64,000 nt of DNA from Osedax fenrisi (lineage: Eukaryota > Annelida > Polychaeta > Sabellida > Siboglinidae). The notes beneath the pieces were generated by a model. The model did not search any database and had not been told where the DNA came from. It saw only the letters and a program-made list of their open reading frames with translations. Every line of letters begins with the position of its first letter. Within the stretch, counting starts at the first letter, position 1. This document shows, piece by piece, positions 60,216 through 64,000 of this stretch. Both the position numbers and the translations under genes were made by a program. The stretch lies in the NCBI GenBank assembly GCA_964019155.1, contig OZ025242.1, positions 20,205,092 through 20,269,091 of the forward strand, read 5' to 3'.

Positions 60216-60437
60216 GGGGAAAGTAACCTAATACAGACACTTTAACAATAAATGTTCTTATGATTCAATATTTGTATTCAAAAATTACAATATATTAATA
60301 TTATATGATTATAGATATTATTGTGATTTTAAAATTGTAATAAATCTCTTTATTCAAAAGATAACGTGGGTGTCCGTATTTGGTACCCATGTCCGAGTAC
60401 GGACACCCTGTGCTATAATACGGACACCCTATATATA
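60216..60437 (+). mobile_element. MITE, GGGGAAAGTAACCTAATACG family, left half
   Basis: TA then GGGGAAAGTAACCTAATACA, family interior, up to ATACGGACACCCTATATATA, where the next MITE begins. The right half is not found after that insertion. Confidence 0.87.
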
Positions 60438-60601
60438 GGGGCGCTGGGACGATGGTGTGTATGTAGGCCCTATATTATAGGGGGGACCAACCAATCAATA
60501 TAAATGTTGTGGTAAAAGTGGGGGGGGACCAATACATAGGAGGTCCCCTTATATTTTAAAGTAGGGGGGGCATATCCCCGTACCCCCTGTTGCAGCGCCC
60601 C
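60438..60601. mobile_element. MITE, GGGGCGCTG family, complete, nested
   Basis: GGGGCGCTGGGACGATG at the left, TTGCAGCGCCCC at the right, TA on both sides as target duplication. 164 bp. Inserted in the TATATA inside the preceding MITE. Orientation opposite to the copy at 41247. Confidence 0.9.
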
Positions 60602-60949
60602 TAATGTGTACAATAATGTTTACTTATATAAGTAAGTAGTGTCGACATCTCGACAGAACTTCCTTATGATAATGGTAGTTTTAACATTTTATTTTCAATA
60701 TGCGCATCTCCTTATGTACATGGCGACACGGTTGGTTGATCATGCGAGAACGCGACATAGGGATACATAACACGTGTGTTAAGCAACGAGTGTGGGGGTT
60801 CATATCAAATGTGTTGTATACAATTGATATATGATAATGAAAACAGTAAGGTAATTCAACTTTCGAATTTTATAATAGTGTAGATATCAGGGTGTAAGTT
60901 TTAGTGTTTGGGAACAAAATTGTAAATATGCTGTTGCATTTTCGAGTGG

Positions 60950-63900
60950 TCATATTTTCCATACCACTGCACTATTTCTGACTCTCTTGCTTTGGCTCCA
61001 AGCGCCACACCCTGGTAAACCACTTCAACTAGTGGACTAAACTTGCAAGAGGGGGCTAGGAGAGGAGACTGGCGCCACCTAGCTTAAACGCCCCCAGAAA
61101 GAATCATTATGAACAACAACAATAACAATTATACCATGCCGGATCGGTTGAGCCCCGGAAAAACAACGACCGCGCTATCTATTGGACTATCCCAGATGGA
61201 AATGTTAAATTTGCTACTGGAGATACAATAATTAAAAGAGAAAAAATAAAAATAAAATAAAAATAAAAGTAAAACTAGCAACGAGTATAACGACTATTGG
61301 AACTTGGAATGTGAGAACACTGAGCAGATGTGGAAAATTAGAGGAATTATCAAGAGAACTCGATCGCTACAGATGGGATGTAATTGGATTGGCAGAGATA
61401 AGATGGATAGGAACTGGAGAAGAAATAACTGATCACGGACATAAATTATTCTATAGTGGACATGATAAGTTAAAGCGACACGGAGTAGGATTTTTAATCA
61501 AGAAAGAGTTAATTAATTCCATACTCAACATCAACATGATTTCCAGCCGAATTATCTCCATACAGTTTGCAGCCACACCAATGAACATAACCATAATACA
61601 GGTATATGCACCAACTACAGATTACTCTGATGAAGATATCGAAGAATTTTATGAACTCATAGAAGACACAATATCAAAAACACCTAAAAAGGACTTCCTA
61701 GTAATACTTGGCGATTGGAATGCAAAAGCTGGAACTGATGCACATAATATATGGCCTAACTCTATTGGTCGCTTCGGCCACGGTTATACAAACTCTCGTG
61801 GTGAAAGATTATTGGAGTTTGCTGAAAAACATAAGTTTGTTCTCGCTAATACACTTTATAATCACAAAAACTCTAGAAGAACTACGTGGCACGCTCCGAA
61901 TGGAAGAACAGATAATCAAATTGATTACATATTGACGCCTCAGAGATTTAAGTCGAGTATAATTACTATAAGTACAAGAACATATCCTGGTGCCGATATT
62001 GGCAGTGACCACGACTTAGTATTATGTAATCTCAAACTGAAATTGTGTATAAGGAAAAGAGCAATCACGAACAGGATAAGATTTGACCTAGATAAACTTG
62101 AAAACGCAACTACTGTTAATGATTACAAAGTAAAACTTGATCTTGAGCTTTCGCAAGTGAAATTAAACGAAAATGATATTACTGAAACTTGCAACATGGT
62201 TGAAAAATCTATCTTACTAACAGCGGAAAAAACTATTGGAAAATATAGGAAAAAGAAACAACCGTGGATAACACACAATATCCTTGACTTATGTGATGTT
62301 AGACGTAAACTCAAAGCGCTAACAAAAGTAAAACCAGTAAAACCAGAATTGAAAGACAAGTACAGACAGATACATATCAGAATTCGTAATTTGATGAAGG
62401 AAGCAAAAGAAACATGGATCCAATCCCAATGTACTAGTATAAATGAAGACATGGCAAAGGGAAGAGTTAACAAAAAAGCTTATCAAACATTGAAAATACT
62501 CACAAAGACAACCAGACGTAAAACAATGATCATCTTAGATAAAGATAATAAGCCTGTCACTGAAAATATAGAATTGATAAAAACATGGACTGAATATTGT
62601 AAAGATTTATATAATTTTAAAATTAAACCAGACAATAATCTACTAAAACCGAATATAATGAACAACAATGAAGAATCACTCCCAATACTTGAATCTGAAG
62701 TCCGTAATGCAATTCGGACTCTTAAGAATGGGAAATCGCCAGGTCCTGATAACATTCCAGGTGAACTTCTAAAACACGGAGGTGAAATTCTGATCAAAAT
62801 ATTCACCACAATATGTCAACAAATATGGAAAACAAAGAAGTTGCCAGACCAATGGACTAAATCACTTATAATACCAATTCCGAAAAAAGGTGACTCACGG
62901 AAATGTTCAAACTACCGCACCCTGAGCCTTATCCCGCATGCAAGCAAAATACTTCTAAGAATAATCCTAAACCGTCTAAACCCACAAGCTGAAACAATCC
63001 TAGCAGAAGAACAGGTAGGCTTTAGAAAATCCCGAAGCACAATTGAACAAATCCTCAATTGCAGAATTCTCATGGAAAAGCACATAGAAAACAATAAAGA
63101 TGTATATCACAACTTTATTGATTTTAAAAAGGCTTTTGACCGTGTATGGCATAAAGGTTTATGGCAAAGTATGTATAACTTCGGAATATCATAATATATC
63201 ATAGAAATAATAGAATCATTATATTCTAGCTCTACTAGTGCAGTCCTTATCAACAATGTAACCGGGAGCTTCTTCAACACAACTGTAGGAGTCAGACAGG
63301 GATGTTTACTCTCTCCAGTATTGTTCAACATCTTCCTTGAACAAATTATGATAAACACGCTCGATGAGTATACTTCAACTATCTCGATTGGCGGTCGAAA
63401 GATCAGCAATCTTAGATTCGCAGACGATATCGACCTAATAGCAGGAAGCAATACCGAATTACAAGACCTGACAAATCGACTAGTCGAATCTTCAAAAGCC
63501 CACGGCATGGAAATAAGCCAAGAGAAGAGCAAAACGATGGTAAATTCAAAGTATAATGATAAGTGCGCTAAAATCTACATGGATGGAATACTACTCGAAG
63601 ATGTAAAAATCTTCAAATATCTAGGAGCGACCCTAAAATCGGATGGAGCGTCAGGTAATGAATTACGAATTCGCATAGCTACTGCTACATCTGCAATGAT
63701 AAGATTAAACATTATATGGACCAGTAAAAATATCAGCTTTAAAATAAAATTCAATTTATACAGATCGCTAGTTCTATCTATACTACTATACGGTTGTGAA
63801 ACCTGGACGCTAATGTCAAATGAAGAAAAGAGGATCTCGGCATTCGAAAACAAAGCTCATAGAAGACTTCTTGAAATCAATTATCGACATATGAAAACTA

Positions 63901-64000
63901 ATCAATATGTAAATGAGACAATAATAAAATTGGTAGGCAAATTCGAACCTCTGCTGACAACCATCAAAAGAAGGAAAATGTCATACTATGGACACATATG
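60950..64000 (+). mobile_element. RTE-like LINE, runs off the window
   Basis: A GC-richer 5' region (about 60950-61235, with CTCCAAGCGCCACACCC and GGCGCCACCTAGC) precedes one long frame for endonuclease and reverse transcriptase. The 3' end is beyond 64000. It is a different family from the 54590-57150 element by sequence, though the same clade. Apart from one stop codon, the coding part seen here is intact, so this is a young copy. Confidence 0.9.
61236..64000 (+). CDS. RTE-like LINE polyprotein (endonuclease and reverse transcriptase), one in-frame stop, partial
   Basis: Open frame from 61236; the true start is unclear because the first conserved word TIGTWNVRTLS (61293) has no ATG close before it. 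Endonuclease: GLAEIRW, IIQVYAPT, ILGDWNAKAG, NQIDYIL and GSDHDLV, catalytic residues intact. Reverse transcriptase: GKSPGPDNIPGELLK, EEQVGFRKSRST and FIDFKKAFDRVWH, then TAA at 63192-63194, then GVRQGCLLSPVLFN, RFADDIDLIAG and LYGCETWTL in the same frame to the window end. One nonsense mutation separates it from a full open frame. Related host annotations are often named craniofacial development protein 2-like, but this is a retrotransposon. Confidence 0.9.

Noticed and set aside
62123..62809. Minus-strand frames of 108-116 codons in the RTE-like LINE
   Set aside because: Antisense shadows of the endonuclease and reverse-transcriptase frame.

Overview
The window is nuclear DNA from a very AT-rich invertebrate metazoan. 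Support for this: spliced animal-type genes (a secreted M1 aminopeptidase, a BTB/POZ protein), CR1-like and RTE-like LINEs, a Ty3/Gypsy remnant, tRNA-derived SINEs with pol III A and B boxes, several TA-target MITE families, dozens of (TA)n microsatellites and very large minisatellites. I cannot name the species. The long reading frames over 11.4-17.7 kb are not genes: they come from a 22-bp tandem repeat.

Layout. 0.17-5.8 kb: the minus-strand 5' part of an M1 aminopeptidase gene, five exons with matching splice phases, its introns full of minisatellites, hairpins and MITEs. 6.6-7.6 kb: a CR1-like LINE fragment and a tRNA-SINE. 8.4-11.3 kb: AT-rich, no gene seen. 11.45-17.69 kb: a 22-bp satellite of about 280 units with higher-order structure. 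Its right flank recurs inverted at 40.3-40.8 kb, so the array sits in a dispersed element. 18.6-22.2 kb: a decayed LINE and two MITEs. 22.5-23.8 kb: three exons of a BTB/POZ gene (minus). 26.4-30.95 kb: a nearly complete CR1-like LINE with a PHD-finger ORF1. 31.1-33.0 kb: another LINE fragment, then a MITE holding a nested RTE-like fragment. 34.2-38.4 kb: tandem duplications and a TIR element nested inside a related TIR element. 39.1 kb: a perfect 73-bp-arm hairpin. 41-43 kb: exon-like islands, MITEs, a second SINE family. 43.8-45.1 kb: a 28-bp minisatellite with an AGGTCA in nearly every unit. 50.0-50.8 kb: a GC-rich terminal exon of an unrecognised gene with a 15-serine run. 52.2-52.7 kb: a 13-bp minisatellite. 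54.6-57.15 kb: an RTE-like LINE (minus), broken. 57.5-59.6 kb: a Gypsy remnant keeping only integrase and a 3' LTR. 59.6-60.6 kb: SINE and MITEs. 60.95-64.0 kb: an RTE-like LINE, open to the window edge except for one in-frame stop.

There is no operon-like cooperation. The genes are isolated exons in a mobile-element landscape. The main structural themes are tandem arrays carried by, or seeded from, functional sequence (an element flank, a splice donor) and repeated use of TATATA tracts as insertion sites. Exon calls rest on protein-family motifs plus splice-phase agreement. MITE and SINE calls rest on copies compared within this window.
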